From Phaeobacter sp. 22II1-1F12B (GTDB lineage Bacteria > Pseudomonadota > Alphaproteobacteria > Rhodobacterales > Rhodobacteraceae): DNA of 64,000 nucleotides. Below are positions 52,565 through 60,972 of this stretch, piece after piece (position 1 is the first letter of the stretch; each line of letters begins with the position of its first letter). Position numbers and translations under genes: made by a program. The stretch is from contig NZ_AQQP01000018.1 of NCBI RefSeq assembly GCF_002210165.1, positions 1-64,000 on the forward strand. Reading direction: 5' to 3'. The notes under the pieces were generated by a model. It did not search any database, was not told the DNA's origin, and saw nothing but the letters and a program-made list of their open reading frames with translations.

Positions 52565-53083
52565 ATGACGACGGAACCGATGGTGAACGAGCAGGACGAA
52601 GAGTTGATCGACCCGATCAGCGAACGTCCCGGCTATGGCGAAACGGAATCGCAGATCGCGATCCTGGGTCATCCGATCCATGCGATGAGCGTGGCTTTTC
52701 CAGTGGCCCTGACCTTCTGCACTCTGGGGGCGGATGCGCTCTATTGGTGGACCGGCGACGCGTTCTGGGCGCGCGCGGCCTTGTGGGCGGCGGGAACCGG
52801 GTTCCTGTTCGGAATGTTCGCGGGACTTTCGGGCACGGCCGAGCTGCTGTTCGTGCCGGGCATCCGCGCGCGCGCCCCGGCCTGGACGCATTTCATCATC
52901 GCTGTCACTTTGCTGGGCCTTCTGGGGGCCAACTGGGGCCAGCGCCTCTATGGGTATCAGGAGGCGGTGCTGCCTTTCGGCATCCTGATGTCGGCGCTCT
53001 GCGTATGCGTGGTAGGTTTCACGGGATGGCATGGTGGCAAGCTCGTCTTCGATTATCGGCTGGGAACATCCAAGGGTAACTGA
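52565..53083 (+). CDS. DUF2231-family membrane protein
   Basis: The protein has 172 residues from ATG 52565 (a TTG at 52556 is possible). It begins with a hydrophilic tail, then AILGHPIHAMSVAFPVALT, the hallmark of DUF2231, with four membrane helices in all and the His that may bind heme. It lies between the oxidase subunit II and CopD-like genes but on the opposite strand, and its 3' end overlaps the convergent CopD-like gene by 31 bp. A role in respiratory or heme-linked redox is inferred from these neighbours. Confidence 0.85.
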   Translation: MTTEPMVNEQDEELIDPISERPGYGETESQIAILGHPIHAMSVAFPVALTFCTLGADALYWWTGDAFWARAALWAAGTGFLFGMFAGLSGTAELLFVPGIRARAPAWTHFIIAVTLLGLLGANWGQRLYGYQEAVLPFGILMSALCVCVVGFTGWHGGKLVFDYRLGTSKGN

Positions 53084-53565
53084 ACGCCCCTCGGTTCGGT
53101 CAGCCATTCCGGAAAGGCGATCCAGCCCAGTGTGGGCTTGGCCAGCACAAGGGTCAGTATGACGAGGCAGGGCGACAGCACCGCCAAAACGGGCAAAACC
53201 GGATGCGGCGGCCTGTGCTCGCCCGGCTCCTCAGCGACCTTCACCACGATGTGCCCGATCCAGGCGTGAGCGGCGACAAGCAGCGCAACGAAGGCCAGCT
53301 TGGCATAGAGCCACGGCACGAAGACCTCGCGCATGAAGATTAGCCAGGTTCCCGCAATGACAGTCAGCACCGCGGCGGGGGTGACGACCGTCGTGTAGGT
53401 CAGATGGGTCGCCCGCCGAATAAGCCGGTAATCGTCGGCCACCACGGCGGGGTCGTGGCGGGCCAGCATGACCGGCAAAACCAGCAGTCCGCCACACCAC
53501 AGGGTCAGCCCGGCGATATGCGCCAGCTTGACCATTGGCACAGTCGAGAGGAGCCAGTCGATCAT
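53053..53565 (-). CDS. CopD/HemJ-like membrane protein
   Basis: The protein has 170 residues from ATG 53565, which overlaps the CtaG-like stop by one base (TAATG). Four membrane helices carry histidines at family positions: KLAHIAGLTLWCGGLLVLPV, THLTYTTVVTPAAVLTVIAG and AKLAFVALLVAAHAWIGH. This is the CopD/HemJ type fold that handles copper or heme precursors. Together with the CtaG-like protein it probably helps copper or heme delivery to the oxidase. Confidence 0.78.
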   Translation of the reverse strand: MIDWLLSTVPMVKLAHIAGLTLWCGGLLVLPVMLARHDPAVVADDYRLIRRATHLTYTTVVTPAAVLTVIAGTWLIFMREVFVPWLYAKLAFVALLVAAHAWIGHIVVKVAEEPGEHRPPHPVLPVLAVLSPCLVILTLVLAKPTLGWIAFPEWLTEPRGVQLPLDVPSR

Positions 53566-54263
53566 TACGCCGGACCCGAAGACAGGTTCAACCAGGAGCG
53601 CCGGGCCAGGACGATGGCGGCTGCCGCATAGGGAACACCGGCCGGCACCCACATGATCAGCCCGCCCAGCTGCTGGTCCTGAAGCGGCGTGAGGCCCCAG
53701 AGGAACGGTGCCACGGCATGCGCCGCGTAGAGCGGCGCGGGGGCGAATGTCAGGATGGCGCCAAGCATGCCCATCTGCGCGAACCCTGCCACCACGAAAA
53801 CAAGCCGATCTACCAGTGCGTCATTGGTCGTGAAGACGCCCTGCCAGAACCACACGGCACTGCCCAGCAGGGTCAGTTGCATAAGCCAGTAGACGGCTAC
53901 ATTGGACAACGCCAGGTCATAGCTTGTTGGGAGGTGCCATACCCACAGGACCGCCGTCGAAACCATGAAGGGCAGTGCCAGGCCGGCTCTGCCGCGCCCG
54001 GGCCAAACCACTGCCAGAAGCGGCGCCGCCACCGCCACCAGAAGGACGTGATGCAGCACCCGCGCCGAAAACAGAGCAGAGGAAAGAGCACACAAAGGTG
54101 AAACGAAAGCGACAAACATGACAAATGTCGCCGCCAGCCCGACAGGCGAGCGGCGCAGCATAACCGGCAACCATACCAGCGCTGCAAGGACAACCGGATC
54201 CAGATTCCAGCTTGCCCATAGTTCCGTGGGCGGCGGCGGTTGTCCGCAGTAAATCCTGTCCAT
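53565..54263 (-). CDS. ctaG: Cytochrome oxidase assembly protein, caa3_CtaG type
   Basis: The protein has 232 residues from ATG 54263; the longer frame upstream is not needed. Seven or so membrane helices (beginning at VVLAALVWLPVMLRR, with AVLWVWHLPTSYDLAL and LTLLGSAVWFWQGVF in the middle) match the caa3-type CtaG family, which helps assemble copper in heme-copper oxidases. The repeated His/Trp pattern around HHVLLVAVAAPLL fits the family. It heads a two-gene operon with the CopD-like protein and has an EcfG-type promoter 83 bp upstream. Confidence 0.85.
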   Translation of the reverse strand: MDRIYCGQPPPPTELWASWNLDPVVLAALVWLPVMLRRSPVGLAATFVMFVAFVSPLCALSSALFSARVLHHVLLVAVAAPLLAVVWPGRGRAGLALPFMVSTAVLWVWHLPTSYDLALSNVAVYWLMQLTLLGSAVWFWQGVFTTNDALVDRLVFVVAGFAQMGMLGAILTFAPAPLYAAHAVAPFLWGLTPLQDQQLGGLIMWVPAGVPYAAAAIVLARRSWLNLSSGPA

Positions 54264-54345
54264 GCGCATTAAGCCCCTGGGCCGCCAATAATTTCCTGGC
54301 CGCTCAGACGTGCGAGACGACCAGTCTCCATTCCCACTAAAGCCT

Positions 54346-54370
54346 AACTCCGCGGCCGATGGATGGTTCC
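54346..54370 (-). promoter_or_regulatory. EcfG-type promoter, GGAAC-N17-GTT
   Basis: On the minus strand GGAAC (54370-54366), 17 bases, GTT (54348-54346). It lies 83 bp before the CtaG-like gene. Confidence 0.7.
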
Positions 54371-54477
54371 GCTTTCGCGCCTGCACCGCTTGAGAAATAA
54401 TCTGGTTTTCCAAACTGTGCGCAGCGGCAGCTTGTCCGACGGGGAGGGACGTGTCGGCGTTGCTGCCATACCGATTT

Positions 54478-54502
54478 TGAACCCAAGGCGGCCTCAGGCG
54501 TT
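54478..54502 (+). promoter_or_regulatory. Weak EcfG-like promoter before ku
   Basis: TGAAC at 54478-54482, 17 bases, GTT at 54500-54502: one base off the consensus, 45 bp before the ku start. Confidence 0.4.
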
Positions 54503-54546
54503 ACGTCTTTAACGTCGTAAGTCTCATTTCAGGAAAGGCAGAGCTC

Positions 54547-55374
54547 ATGGCATCACGCGCACTCTGGAAGGGACAGCTGCGCCTATCACTGGTGTCCATT
54601 CCGGTGGAAATCCATTCCGCCCGCAATTCTTCCTCGCGGGTGTCATTCCGTCAGATTCACGGACCCTCGGGGAAGCCCGTCCGTTACCAGAAAACGGTTC
54701 AGGGGGTTGGACCCGTCGAGAACGATGACATCATGAAGGGCTACGAGACGGACGACGGTGACTATATTCTGCTCGACAAGGACGAGATCGACGCGATCAA
54801 GCTGGAGACAAAAAAGACACTTGAACTGGTGCAATTCGTCGAAGCCTCGGAAATTGCGCCCATCTGGTTCGACCGGCCCTATTACGTCGTACCCTCTGAC
54901 GAGCTTGCGGAAGATGCCTATCGCGTGGTGCGCGATGCCATGCGGCAGACGAAGAAAGCGGGTCTCGGTCAGCTGACCATGCGCGGCAAGGAATACCTCT
55001 GCGCCATCCGCCCCTGCGGCGACGGGCTGCTGATGGAGACGCTGCACTACGAAACGGACATCCGCGACGCCGACCCGTTATTCTCCGGGATCGAGGACGA
55101 CGCCTCGGACGAGGAATTGCTCGAAGTCGCCACCCAGCTCATCGACAAGAAGACCGCGCCCTTCGATGCCTCGGCTTTCGAGGATCATTACGCGGCGGCC
55201 CTGAAGGACCTGATCGCTGCCAAGATGAAATCGAAGAAGACGCCCCGGGCCAAGGCGTCCGATGATGGCGGCGGCGGCGAGGCCGAAAATGTGGTCGACC
55301 TGATGGACGCGTTGAAGAAGAGCCTCAAGCAAAGCAAGGGCGGCAGGACCACCCGCCGCAAGAAAGCCTCATGA
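54547..55374 (+). CDS. ku: Ku DNA-end-binding protein
   Basis: The protein has 275 residues. The N-terminal ASRALWKGQLRLSLVSIPVE is the hallmark of bacterial Ku. The ring-forming core runs through YETDDGDYILLDKDEIDAI and DRPYYVVPSDELAEDAYRVV, and the C-terminal tail is Lys-rich (KKSLKQSKGGRTTRRKK), as expected for contacts with DNA and LigD. It forms a homodimeric ring on double-strand break ends and recruits LigD in non-homologous end joining. It overlaps ligD by 4 bp. Confidence 0.96.
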   Translation: MASRALWKGQLRLSLVSIPVEIHSARNSSSRVSFRQIHGPSGKPVRYQKTVQGVGPVENDDIMKGYETDDGDYILLDKDEIDAIKLETKKTLELVQFVEASEIAPIWFDRPYYVVPSDELAEDAYRVVRDAMRQTKKAGLGQLTMRGKEYLCAIRPCGDGLLMETLHYETDIRDADPLFSGIEDDASDEELLEVATQLIDKKTAPFDASAFEDHYAAALKDLIAAKMKSKKTPRAKASDDGGGGEAENVVDLMDALKKSLKQSKGGRTTRRKKAS

Positions 55375-57815
55375 GGTCGCTGGACGCATACGAGAAGAAA
55401 CGGGATTTCGACGTCACGCCTGAGCCCCGCGCCGAGCTTGTTGAGGCCGGCGGTGACCGCCTGTCCTTCGTTGTTCAGAAGCACGACGCCAGCCGTCTAC
55501 ACTACGATTTCCGTCTGGAGCTGGGCGGCGTGCTGCTCTCCTGGGCCGTCACCAAGGGCCCCTCTGCCGACCCGTCGCAAAAGCGCCTCGCGGTTCGCAC
55601 CGAGGACCACCCGGTGTCCTATGGCGATTTCGAGGGCACAATCCCGAAAGACGAATACGGCGGCGGCACCGTCATGCTGTGGGACAATGGCTGGTGGGAG
55701 CCCCTGCATGACCCCGAGGAGGGCCTGGAGCAAGGCAAGCTGCATTTCCGGTTGCACGGCGCCCGGATGAAAGGCGGCTGGGCGCTGGTGCGGATGCGCC
55801 GTAAAAAGGCCGAGACGCGCGAGAACTGGCTGCTGATCAAGGAACGCGACGATTTTGCCGGGCGCACCGCGGATGCGCTGACAAACAAGCACCACACCTC
55901 CGTGACGACAGGCCGGGCGATGCGCGCCATTGCCGCCGAGAAACCCGCTGCCAGTCTCGCGAAACACGACAAGCCGCGGCCGCGCTTCCGCAAGGTCCAG
56001 CTTGCCACTCTGCGCGACGCCCCGCCCGAGGGCGAGGGCTGGCAGCACGAGGCCAAGTTTGATGGCTATCGCTGCGTCATCGCCGTAGGCAAGGGCGGGG
56101 TGCGGCTCTACTCTCGCAACGGCAAGGACTGGTCGGACCGCTTCGGCACGCTCTGCGAACCGGCGGCGGCGTTGGCGTGTGGTTCGGCCCTGATCGACGG
56201 GGAAGTGATCGCCGGGGCCGGGGGAGGGGATTTCTCGACGCTCCAGAAAGCACTGAAGGCGGGTGACCCGCTCACCTGCTACCTCTTCGACATTCTTGCC
56301 CTCGATGGCGAGGATCTGACCGGTAGGCCGCTCTTCGAAAGGCGCGAGGCGCTGGAAGGGCTCATGGAAGGGAAACCGGCCCGCGGGCCGCTCCGCCTCA
56401 GTCCGTTGATCGAGGGCAATGGCGCGGCCGCCCTTGAAGCAATCTGCGAGGCCGGCGGCGAGGGCCTCATCTCCAAGCGCATCGACGCCCCCTATCGTGG
56501 GGGCCGCAGCGGGAGCTGGATCAAGGCCAAGTGCATCCGCCGGGCCGAGTTTGTGGTCGCCGGATGGTCCCCGTCGGACAAGAAGGGCAGGCCGTTTTCC
56601 TCACTGATCCTGGGGAGCTTTGAGGCGGGCACGCTGATCTACCGGGGTCGCGTCGGCACGGGGTTCGATGGCGACGACATGGCGGAACTGATGACCGCAC
56701 TGAAGCCCCTTGCCCGCAAGACACCCCCGTTCGACGAAGAGCTGCCCGACGAGGCGACGGGCGCCCGCTGGGTCAGGCCAAGGCTGGTCGTCGAGACGGA
56801 ATATGCCGAGTTCACCAGCGAAGGCCGGATACGCCACGGCGTCTTCAAGGGCCTGCGCGAAGACAAGGAGGCCAAAGACGTGAGTGCCAGCGCCGAAGCT
56901 AAGAGCGACAGCGGCGACGACGAAATGACAATTGGCGGCGTCCGCATTTCCAGCACGTCGCGCAGGGTCTATCCCGACGCGGGGTTGACCAAGGGCGAGG
57001 TTGCGGAACACTACGCTCGGGTGGCCGAACGGATGCTCGATGACGCCGCCGACCGCCCCTTGGCGCTGCTGCGCTGCCCCGATGGCATCGCGGGCGATTG
57101 TTTCTTCCAGAAACATGCCGGCAAGGGCTTTCCCGAGGGCGTCAAATCCATGCCCATCGAGGAAAAGGATGGCGATATAGCCCGTTACATGTATGTCGAC
57201 GGCCCCGAAGGCCTCGTTGGCGCGGCGCAGATGGGCACGCTGGAATTCCACATCTGGGGCGCGCGCCGCGACCGGATCGAACGGCCCGACCGGATGGTGT
57301 TCGATCTCGATCCCGACGAGGGCCTCGGCTTTGCCAAGGTGAAGGCGGCGGCGGAAGAGGTCCGCGAGGGCCTGAGCGCCTGCGGGCTGGACAGCGCTCC
57401 CATGGTCACGGGCGGCAAGGGCGTGCACGTGATCGTGCCCCTGCGCCGCATCAGCGAGTGGGAGACGGTGAAATATTTCACCAAGACCTTTGCGACAGTG
57501 CTGGCGGAGCGCCACCCGGAGAGCTACACCGCCACCATGTCCAAGGCGAAACGCAAGGGGCGCGTGTTCATCGACTGGCTGCGTAATGAGCGCGGCGCCA
57601 CCGCCATCGCCCCCTATTCCCTCCGTGCCCGCCCCGGCGCCGCGGTCGCAGTGCCTGTTACCTGGTCCGAATTGCAGGATCTGGAACGTCCCGACGGCTT
57701 CGGTGTCGGCGATATGGCGGCGCGTCTGAAACACCCCTGCCCACTCCGCGCGGCCAAGGCGCGCGGCATCGGGACCGAAGTCGTTGAAGCGCTGGAAGAC
57801 TGGTCCCGCGACTGA
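55371..57815 (+). CDS. ligD: DNA ligase D (PE-ligase-polymerase)
   Basis: The protein has 814 residues and three domains in the common order. The 3'-phosphoesterase (about 25-175) shows KHDASRLHYDFRLELGG and EDHPVSYGDFEGTIP. The ATP-dependent ligase (about 205-510) has the adenylated Lys in EAKFDGYRCVI near residue 228 and an OB fold after it. The archaeo-eukaryotic-primase-type polymerase (about 535-814) shows FQKHAGKGFPEGV and the metal pair in DLDPDEGLGF. It trims, fills and seals ends bound by Ku. Translation is coupled to ku by an ATGA overlap. Confidence 0.96.
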   Translation: MRSLDAYEKKRDFDVTPEPRAELVEAGGDRLSFVVQKHDASRLHYDFRLELGGVLLSWAVTKGPSADPSQKRLAVRTEDHPVSYGDFEGTIPKDEYGGGTVMLWDNGWWEPLHDPEEGLEQGKLHFRLHGARMKGGWALVRMRRKKAETRENWLLIKERDDFAGRTADALTNKHHTSVTTGRAMRAIAAEKPAASLAKHDKPRPRFRKVQLATLRDAPPEGEGWQHEAKFDGYRCVIAVGKGGVRLYSRNGKDWSDRFGTLCEPAAALACGSALIDGEVIAGAGGGDFSTLQKALKAGDPLTCYLFDILALDGEDLTGRPLFERREALEGLMEGKPARGPLRLSPLIEGNGAAALEAICEAGGEGLISKRIDAPYRGGRSGSWIKAKCIRRAEFVVAGWSPSDKKGRPFSSLILGSFEAGTLIYRGRVGTGFDGDDMAELMTALKPLARKTPPFDEELPDEATGARWVRPRLVVETEYAEFTSEGRIRHGVFKGLREDKEAKDVSASAEAKSDSGDDEMTIGGVRISSTSRRVYPDAGLTKGEVAEHYARVAERMLDDAADRPLALLRCPDGIAGDCFFQKHAGKGFPEGVKSMPIEEKDGDIARYMYVDGPEGLVGAAQMGTLEFHIWGARRDRIERPDRMVFDLDPDEGLGFAKVKAAAEEVREGLSACGLDSAPMVTGGKGVHVIVPLRRISEWETVKYFTKTFATVLAERHPESYTATMSKAKRKGRVFIDWLRNERGATAIAPYSLRARPGAAVAVPVTWSELQDLERPDGFGVGDMAARLKHPCPLRAAKARGIGTEVVEALEDWSRD

Positions 57816-57959
57816 AAGCCCTGCAACGGGACAGGCGGGCCGTGCAGTCCCGGCGTGCCCCGAGGTAACGACTGCTCTCAGGAGCCGCGTGCTGCACGCC
57901 CTGAACTGATGGCTGTCCCGATCAAACTTCGCGCGGCCACGTATTGACCGACCGGTTCC

Positions 57960-57985
57960 GGAACTGACACCCCCGGGCCTGCGTT
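57960..57985 (+). promoter_or_regulatory. EcfG-type promoter, GGAAC-N18-GTT
   Basis: GGAAC 57960-57964, 18 bases ending in C, GTT 57983-57985. It lies 30 bp before the preferred start of the DUF305 gene. Confidence 0.6.
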
Positions 57986-58015
57986 GAGCCCGGTATGACG
58001 CAACAGGTGAGCCGC

Positions 58016-58834
58016 ATGACCTATTCCCGCTTCGCCCTGATGATCCTGACCTCGACAGTCGTCATGTTCGTGCTCATGTATCTGAATACATACGCATTCG
58101 AGCATGTATTCTTCAGCGAAACCCGTCTCTACATGGCAATCCTGATGGGGGCGACTATGGCCTTTGTCATGCTGTCTTTCATGGCCTCAATGTATCCCAG
58201 CCGAACCGCCAACATCGGCATCTTTGGCGGCAGTATCGCCGTCTTTGGCCTTTCGCTCTGGCTGGTGCGCAGTCAGGCCACGATTGACGGCGAAAGCTAT
58301 ATGCGGGCGATGATACCACACCACTCCATCGCCATCATGACTTCGGAACGGGCCGGAATCGAAGATGCCCGGGTGGAAAAGCTGGCGGCGAACATCGCAG
58401 AAGCTCAGAAGAAAGAGATATCCGAGATGCGGGCCCTTGTCGCCGATCTGGATAGAGGCGAGGTCGTGCGGGAGGTCTATGAAGATCCGGCACCCCGGAA
58501 CGGCACGCTGAACGACGCACTGAACAATACGCTGCTGTCCGAACTCGATCTCGCCCCATTGCCGGCAGATGCCGGCCCTGCGGGGGAGACCTGTAGTTTT
58601 CGTCGGACCCGCGCTGAAGACCCCATCATGCTCGCAAGCGCCGACGGAGATGCGGCGACCGTCAGTCTTAACGGCGTCATCCTTTTGCTGGAGGGGAGCG
58701 ACGGCAGCGCTTTTACGACCGAGAGCCTGGACATCGCCATCGATCCGGTGGATGCACGACGTTTCGATACGCGGCTTACCTTCTCTATGACCCCGGGGCC
58801 GACCGTTTCGTATGGCGGCTTTTGGTCCTGCTGA
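58016..58834 (+). CDS. DUF305 membrane protein with extra C-terminal domain
   Basis: The protein has 272 residues from ATG 58016, which has AGGTGAG upstream; ATG 57995 is too close to the promoter. Three N-terminal membrane helices (starting FALMILTSTVVMFVLMYL) are followed by the DUF305 metal-binding motif SYMRAMIPHHSIAIMTSERA near residue 105. About 100 more residues form a beta-rich domain (DGDAATVSLNGVILLLEG) not found in minimal DUF305 proteins. The His pair in MIPHHS is characteristic of this copper- or metal-linked family. An EcfG-type promoter precedes it. Confidence 0.82.
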   Translation: MTYSRFALMILTSTVVMFVLMYLNTYAFEHVFFSETRLYMAILMGATMAFVMLSFMASMYPSRTANIGIFGGSIAVFGLSLWLVRSQATIDGESYMRAMIPHHSIAIMTSERAGIEDARVEKLAANIAEAQKKEISEMRALVADLDRGEVVREVYEDPAPRNGTLNDALNNTLLSELDLAPLPADAGPAGETCSFRRTRAEDPIMLASADGDAATVSLNGVILLLEGSDGSAFTTESLDIAIDPVDARRFDTRLTFSMTPGPTVSYGGFWSC

Positions 58835-58851
58835 CCGTAGTTGGATAATCG

Positions 58852-59262
58852 TCAGGATGTCGCGAGGAATTCCGAGCAGAAAAGAAAACACAGCTTGTTG
58901 CCTTCGGGATCGCGGACATAGGCGGCATAGAAGTCATCGGAATAGACAGGCCTGTCACCTGGGGGGCCTTCGTCTGTTCCACCGCAGGAAAGGGCAGTTT
59001 TCCAGGCCATCTTCACCGCAACTGTCGATCCGCATTGAAAACCGATGAGAACGCCGTTCCCAGCCGATGCCGGTACTCCGTTCAAAGGAGCTCGCAGCGC
59101 AAACTGGGGCCATCTGATGCCCTTGCACTGCCAGATAATGCCTGCCGGGCCGGTTTCCTCTGGCTCCGTCGTGCGGACCAAGCCGACATGGGCGAGGACT
59201 GCATCGTAGAACGCCGTCATCGCGACCACGTTATTGGCGCCGACCATTACATGTGTGAACAA
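58852..59262 (-). CDS. VOC (glyoxalase/dioxygenase-fold) family protein
   Basis: The protein has 136 residues. The vicinal-oxygen-chelate fold is read from HVMVGANNVVAMTAFYDAVL at the start to YSDDFYAAYVRDPEGNKLCF near the end. The last part (R-D-P-E-G-N-K) is the usual second-half signature of small VOC proteins, and metal-ligand positions (His 4, Glu/His in the second half) are partly present. The activity is unknown; family members detoxify dicarbonyls or modify antibiotics. It is convergent with the DUF305 gene, and its upstream region shows no exact EcfG site. Confidence 0.85.
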   Translation of the reverse strand: MFTHVMVGANNVVAMTAFYDAVLAHVGLVRTTEPEETGPAGIIWQCKGIRWPQFALRAPLNGVPASAGNGVLIGFQCGSTVAVKMAWKTALSCGGTDEGPPGDRPVYSDDFYAAYVRDPEGNKLCFLFCSEFLATS

Positions 59263-59433
59263 TGTAATCCCCTCATTTGACCGCCGAGTCTATGGCAGTA
59301 GGTTCCAGGTATCTTTTGAGGTCGCTCAAGCAAACCGCCCGTTTGAATAATGACCTCAATCTGAAGCCTGGGTTGCTCTCCACCAAGAACTGCCAAGGCA
59401 CTTGGCGGTTGGCCGCCGATGTCCCGGGCGACA

Positions 59434-59458
59434 GGAACTGTTTGAACCGCCTCGCATT
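59434..59458 (+). promoter_or_regulatory. Weak EcfG-like promoter before the sigma gene
   Basis: GGAAC 59434-59438, 17 bases, then ATT instead of GTT, 32 bp before the sigma-factor start. It could be an autoregulatory promoter. Confidence 0.4.
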
Positions 59459-59489
59459 GAGTCATTGACGAGGAGAGGACAGGGCGGAC

Positions 59490-60023
59490 GTGCGCAGTGA
59501 AGAAGATATTGTAGAATTGATACCGGCGCTGCGGTCCTACGCCTGGGCGCTGACCCGCAGGCACGAGGATGTCGATGATCTCGTGCAGGACACGCTGGTC
59601 AAGGCAATCGACAAGATAGAAAGTTTCCGACCCGGAACAAATCTTCGCGCGTGGCTGATGACGATCATGCGCAATACCTTCCTGAACAGTATCGCGAAAT
59701 CGAAGCGTTCAACGACAGGAAAAGAGGACTGCATTTCTTCGACGCTGGCGACTCCCGCGACCCAGGAGTGGGGGGTGAGGGGCGGCGAGCTCATGGAGGC
59801 AGTGGGACGCTTGCCACGCCACTACCGCGAAATGCTGATCGTCGTGGTGATGCTTGGTGAGAGCTATCTCGAGGCGGCCAAGCTCTTCGGTGTCCAGATT
59901 GGCACGGTCAAGAGCCGCGTGAACCGCGCGAGGTCGATGGTTGTCGCCGACCTTGAAGCCCGCGCGCCGAACGATCCACTTTCCGATGAGCGTTCTGAAC
60001 TGGCAATTTCCGAATCTCGATAG
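59490..60023 (+). CDS. ecfG: ECF sigma factor, EcfG type
   Basis: The protein has 177 residues from GTG 59490. Region 2 shows RRHEDVDDLVQDTLVKAIDK and RPGTNLRAWLMTIMRNTFLN. Region 4 shows LPRHYREMLIVVVMLGESYL, then AAKLFGVQIGTVKSRVNRAR. The region 2.2-2.4 sequence resembles EcfG (ECF15-type), the alphaproteobacterial general-stress sigma factor, which recognises GGAAC / GTT promoters. PhyR and NepR genes are not in the window. The many matching promoters around it suggest that this sigma factor or a paralogue drives them. Confidence 0.85.
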   Translation: MRSEEDIVELIPALRSYAWALTRRHEDVDDLVQDTLVKAIDKIESFRPGTNLRAWLMTIMRNTFLNSIAKSKRSTTGKEDCISSTLATPATQEWGVRGGELMEAVGRLPRHYREMLIVVVMLGESYLEAAKLFGVQIGTVKSRVNRARSMVVADLEARAPNDPLSDERSELAISESR

Positions 60024-60024
60024 T

Positions 60025-60192
60025 TCACCGGCGCCGAGTAACCTCGCACAACCGTCTTTGCAGCTGGCCGGCCAGTGAGGTGAGCTCATCCGACAATTCA
60101 CGGTCCCGAAACGTTTCGATCTGCAGGCGCAACGCCTCGTCGAACGGTGCGATCGTGGCTGGCTCGGTTGAGCTTGTGTCTGTCTTTTTCAT
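60025..60192 (-). CDS. Small hypothetical protein convergent to ecfG
   Basis: The protein has 55 residues from ATG 60192, preceded by GGGAGC. An N-terminal Ser/Thr/Glu-rich tail is followed by a helical part (ALRLQIETFRDRELSDELTS, then LQRRLCEVTRRR). Its stop lies one base from the sigma-factor stop. NepR anti-sigma proteins are of similar size and also lie near ecfG, but the NepR signature (a GLGRKLR-type helix and a DRF motif) is not seen. It may be a different small helical protein. Confidence 0.5.
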   Translation of the reverse strand: MKKTDTSSTEPATIAPFDEALRLQIETFRDRELSDELTSLAGQLQRRLCEVTRRR

Positions 60193-60367
60193 TTCGATGC
60201 TCCCTGTATCGGTTACGATAGGTGAGGAACACCGGATCAATTTTTCGGAACGGTCCGGAAAATCCGGATCGACGTGGAGATCGGGTAGGAAACGTTGTGA
60301 AATGTTGCCGAAGGCAGCCACCCCACGCCCGGAACGTTACCGAACCGGTGCCGGGGTGGCCGATCGG

Positions 60368-60910
60368 TTACTCGATGGCTGCGCAGGCGATGCGATCGCC
60401 GGCACCGCCCGATGGCTGGCTATTGTAATCGTCAGGGCCGCTGTGCAGCATCAGCGCCCGGCCTGACAGGTTGTCCTGTTCGCCGCCCAGCACCGCCTGA
60501 TGATTGAGCACCTGCGCCTTTAGCGTGCCATCGCTGGCCACATACTGGTTGGGCATGTCACCAGCATGATGGCCGCCATCTGTGAAGAAGCCGTGATTGG
60601 TGCTCGAAATCGTGAGATGTCCGTCTGCCGACTGAAAGCCCCCCTCGGCATCACATTCGCCGGTCTCGTGTATGTGGAATCCATGCCAGGTTCCCGGCGG
60701 CAGCTCGGCCAGGTCGAGCTCGATCAGAACCCCCGCAGGTGTGCCGGAGAGGGTAGCCGTTCCGATCTCCGTGCCCTCGGTGTTGATGAATGTTGCCTGT
60801 GCATCGGCGTCCTGCCCTTGGGCTTGAGCCACGTCGGCAAGGCCGAGCGACATCCCCGTGGCAAGTATGAGCAGCTGGGTAGGGTTCAGTGGTTTGAGGG
60901 GATTGATCAT
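60368..60910 (-). CDS. sodC: Cu/Zn superoxide dismutase, periplasmic
   Basis: The protein has 180 residues and is preceded by AGGAGG. A signal peptide ends near DVAQA. Copper and zinc ligands are visible in WHGFHIHETGEC, then DGHLTISSTNHGF, TDGGHHAGDMPN and LNHQAVLGG; the conserved Cys pair is in HETGEC and RIACAAIE, and the active-site Arg is in GDRIACA. It removes periplasmic superoxide. It lies between the ecfG and BON-protein genes; no EcfG site is seen in the short upstream stretch. Confidence 0.94.
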   Translation of the reverse strand: MINPLKPLNPTQLLILATGMSLGLADVAQAQGQDADAQATFINTEGTEIGTATLSGTPAGVLIELDLAELPPGTWHGFHIHETGECDAEGGFQSADGHLTISSTNHGFFTDGGHHAGDMPNQYVASDGTLKAQVLNHQAVLGGEQDNLSGRALMLHSGPDDYNSQPSGGAGDRIACAAIE

Positions 60911-60972
60911 AGGATCCTCCTTGGTCCTGTCAGGGCGGCGGCCGAGGTGCCGCCGCTTCTCAGGTCAGTGCT

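Noticed and set aside
60025-60192. Calling the small protein NepR
   Set aside because: The conserved NepR helix and DRF motif are not seen, so the name would rest on position only.
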